Origin: FEB-25 sp963822175 | GTDB lineage: Bacteria > Chloroflexota > Anaerolineae > Anaerolineales > UBA4823 | DNA length: 64,000 nucleotides | Direction: 5' to 3' | NCBI GenBank assembly: GCA_963822175.1 | Contig: CAWGGJ010000007.1 | Location: 248,001 to 312,000 of the forward strand | Part shown: positions 62,131 to 64,000 of the stretch, piece after piece | Layout: the number at the start of each line of letters is the position of its first letter | Position numbering within the stretch: the first letter of the stretch is position 1 | Made by a program: the position numbers and the translations under genes | The notes under the pieces: model-generated | What the model was told of the DNA's origin: nothing | The model's database searches: none | The model's input: only the letters and a program-made list of their open reading frames with translations

Positions 62131-63690
62131 CTATATCTGGTCGGTAACCTGGGATTGTGATCGATAAAACTGGTACAGGCTTTTTTCCAGATGGATATAT
62201 TTTTCAATCAAGGGGAGGTATACCGCATGGTTGATTTTGCTTGGGTAGAAGGGATTCCCATTCAATAAAGCAGTCTGTTCTGCATGCGATCTCAGGTCTG
62301 TGATCAATCCGGCAGCCTTTCCAGCGATCATCGCTGCACCCCAGGCTCCAAATTCATTACCCTGCAGCCGCTGGTAAGGCACATTGAGAATATCTGCCTT
62401 GATCTGATTCCAGGCAGCGCTGCGTGCCCCGCCACCAACGACGCGGGCTTCAACCAACACCAGTTCTGGAAGGGAATCCTGCAATATTTTCAAATAATAG
62501 GCATATTCAAAAGCAATGCTTTCCAAAATGGCGCGGGCGAAATGAGCCTGGGTGTGTGACCACGAAACGCCTACCCAGGCTCCACGCATATCCGGGCTGG
62601 AAGGGCAGATCCGACCTCCCAGGTGGGGTGAGAAGAAAAGCCCTTCGGAGCCTGGAGCAACATTCTCTGCAAGAGAGATCATTTGTGGATAGAGGTCCTC
62701 ATCTGGAATAGGGAGGCTCTCACCACGGGATCGGTTATAGAACTGGTCGCGGAACCAGCGAAGCGCGAGCCCGCCTCCACCGATATAAGCCAGTGGATTC
62801 CATAAACCAGGAATGACTGAGCGCATGGTGATCAATGCCCGGTTTTTTATGTCGGCAACAAATTTATTGGTGCATCCAGCCAAAACTGACGCTGTGCCAG
62901 CTACATCAAAAAGCATGCCGGGATTCACGATGCCTGCCCCCAATGCATTCGCTGCCGTATCACCCGCACCAGCTGCAATAAGGGTGCCGGGAGCAAGGCC
63001 AAATTCCCGGGCTGACTTCTCCGATACTTCTCCAACGATATCAGTGGGGTCGATGATCCCCGGCAGCTTGTTCTTATCCAATCCGAAACGTTCGCACAGC
63101 TCGTCAGACCAGGAAGTATGTTGTCCATCAGAGAAACCTGAAAAATGGATATAAGTATGATCGATAAAGGCCTGGTCCGCTTTTAGATCCGCAATTCTGC
63201 CTGCCACATAGGTTCCGGGCATGACAAATTTTGCCGTCCTGCGATAAACTTCTGGGTGCTCATTCTTCCACCACAGCATTTTCGGACCGTGGTCACAGGT
63301 GGGTGGACAGCCAGTCAGCTGCGTGATGCGATCCCCGGCTTCTTTATCCATCCACTCGATATAAGGCTGGCACCGCATATCCAGCCAGGAATCGAACCGG
63401 GCAGCTGGCTTATAATCTTCGTCGATCAATCCAACCCCTGCCATTTGCGAATCAAAGGCTATGGCCGCGATGGCTTTCGAGTCTACCCCGCTGGATTGGA
63501 TGCACTTGCGGACGGTCTGGGCTGCTGAAGTATAAAAGTCCTCATTTTCCTGCTCCACAACACCTGGCTTAGGATAAAAAAGAGGAACCTCAACCGAAGC
63601 AGCCGCGATAAGCGTTCCATCAGTCTGATAGAGTGCTGCCTTGGTGCCACTCGTGCCAAGATCAACGCCTACCAGGTATCTCTTCTGCAT
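62131..63690 (-). CDS. FGGY-family carbohydrate kinase (xylulokinase-like), copy A
   Basis: The 519-residue product starts LVGVDLGTSGTKAALYQ and has IAFDSQMAG, GAGDTAAN, and the adenosine-site GGGARSAAW then GAWGAAMIAG. It is close to xylulokinases. I chose the ATG at 63688-63690, preceded by GGAGAGG; another ATG four codons upstream is inside that ribosome site. It is first after the regulator gene, so it probably phosphorylates the inducing substrate or an early intermediate. Confidence 0.9.
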   Translation of the reverse strand: MQKRYLVGVDLGTSGTKAALYQTDGTLIAAASVEVPLFYPKPGVVEQENEDFYTSAAQTVRKCIQSSGVDSKAIAAIAFDSQMAGVGLIDEDYKPAARFDSWLDMRCQPYIEWMDKEAGDRITQLTGCPPTCDHGPKMLWWKNEHPEVYRRTAKFVMPGTYVAGRIADLKADQAFIDHTYIHFSGFSDGQHTSWSDELCERFGLDKNKLPGIIDPTDIVGEVSEKSAREFGLAPGTLIAAGAGDTAANALGAGIVNPGMLFDVAGTASVLAGCTNKFVADIKNRALITMRSVIPGLWNPLAYIGGGGLALRWFRDQFYNRSRGESLPIPDEDLYPQMISLAENVAPGSEGLFFSPHLGGRICPSSPDMRGAWVGVSWSHTQAHFARAILESIAFEYAYYLKILQDSLPELVLVEARVVGGGARSAAWNQIKADILNVPYQRLQGNEFGAWGAAMIAGKAAGLITDLRSHAEQTALLNGNPFYPSKINHAVYLPLIEKYIHLEKSLYQFYRSQSQVTDQI

Positions 63691-63764
63691 TTTCCTCTCC
63701 ATATACTTCTATACGATCAAAAACAATCAAAATCCAATCCATGAAAAATCCTTATCGATGAGCG

Positions 63765-64000
63765 CTACGATGCTGCCGCAGTAAAGTTTGTTTCGGGTTC
63801 TAAATGACTTTGATTAAATTCATGTGATCGAACCAACTCCACCTCAAAACGGGATCGATCGCCGCGATGGAGTGCATGATAGTACTCTATCGGCTGGCCG
63901 TGTTCTGAAAAACTTACGCTATCGAGCATCAATAAAGGCGCACCTCGTTCGATACCAAGCAGTGCGGCTTCATGCTCATTGGCAAGAACGGCTTCTATGT
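63765..64000 (-). CDS. GntR-family regulator, UTRA domain (5' end off window)
   Basis: Only the last 78 residues are present. They match the end of the UTRA effector-binding domain of HutC/FarR-type GntR regulators: ANEHEAALLGIERGAPLL followed by EYYHALHRGDRSRFEVEL. The DNA-binding N-terminus is beyond the right edge. The effector is usually a small metabolite such as a sugar phosphate. It is first in the minus-strand catabolic operon, so it probably controls it. Confidence 0.85.
   Translation of the reverse strand, partial: IEAVLANEHEAALLGIERGAPLLMLDSVSFSEHGQPIEYYHALHRGDRSRFEVELVRSHEFNQSHLEPETNFTAAAS

Noticed and set aside
62106..62207. Upstream extension of the Gfo/Idh oxidoreductase
   Set aside because: The added residues precede the Rossmann start, and a good ribosome site lies just before the ATG at 62103-62105.

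Overview
The window looks like a chromosomal piece of a Chloroflexota bacterium, most likely Anaerolineae. This is inferred from gene content, not from a marker gene. The main clues are the bc complex with a fused subunit IV/cytochrome c, the large DUF11/Ig-like secreted proteins ending in a YLP-type tail, the proline/threonine-rich tails on envelope proteins, and the Hdr/Flx-type electron-transfer locus. Genes are dense, many neighbours overlap by 4 bp, and several strong hairpin terminators separate the units.

Layout. 1-4.5 kb (minus): a signalling and envelope group of a vWA-like/FHA protein, a PP2C phosphatase and an M1 peptidase lipoprotein. 4.6-7.0 kb (minus): Rieske, cytochrome b and a subunit IV-cytochrome c fusion. 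7.3-10.7 kb (plus): succinate dehydrogenase sdhCDAB, with a one-base frameshift in sdhA. 10.8-16.7 kb: a secreted protein, a tyrosine-recombinase remnant, a KimA-type potassium transporter with two TrkA-like partners, a decayed gene and an orphan. 17.2-21.6 kb: tRNA-Arg(CCU), rimO (frameshifted), a RodZ-like protein, rplI and recO.

22.0-30.7 kb (plus) is the most interesting region. It is a five-gene operon for a soluble, multi-iron-sulfur, flavin-based electron-transfer complex. Two consecutive HdrA-type proteins are each interrupted by an in-frame TGA at the same position, where a conserved cysteine is expected, and each TGA is followed by the same 8-bp hairpin. They are best read as selenoproteins. 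The second carries a GltD-like NAD(P)H/FAD domain inside HdrA. They are followed by an MvhD fusion, an FlxB/AsrA-like protein and an FlxA/AsrB-like flavoprotein. No HdrB or HdrC is present. A Rex-like palindrome lies upstream.

30.8-39.1 kb: two tandem membrane sulfatase-like paralogues, an EamA transporter, alanine racemase, and a DsbA-family membrane-anchored protein whose first catalytic cysteine is also an in-frame TGA with a downstream hairpin, making a third probable selenoprotein. 39.4-47.0 kb: one 2529-residue secreted protein with a PHP phosphoesterase domain and a near-identical internal duplication. 47.1-49.3 kb: an alpha/beta hydrolase lipoprotein and an aldo/keto reductase.

49.4-64.0 kb (minus) is a long carbohydrate, polyol or sugar-acid catabolic operon headed by a GntR/UTRA regulator that runs off the window. 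It has two FGGY kinases, two zinc alcohol dehydrogenases, a Gfo/Idh oxidoreductase, a phosphotriesterase-type hydrolase, a cupin isomerase, a hydroxyacid dehydrogenase, KDPG-type and DeoC-type aldolases, an AroE-like dehydrogenase (frameshifted), a sugar isomerase/epimerase, a VOC protein and an OYE-like reductase. No transporter is seen within it.

Three otherwise well-conserved genes carry single extra bases (sdhA, rimO, aroE-like), which points partly to sequence error.
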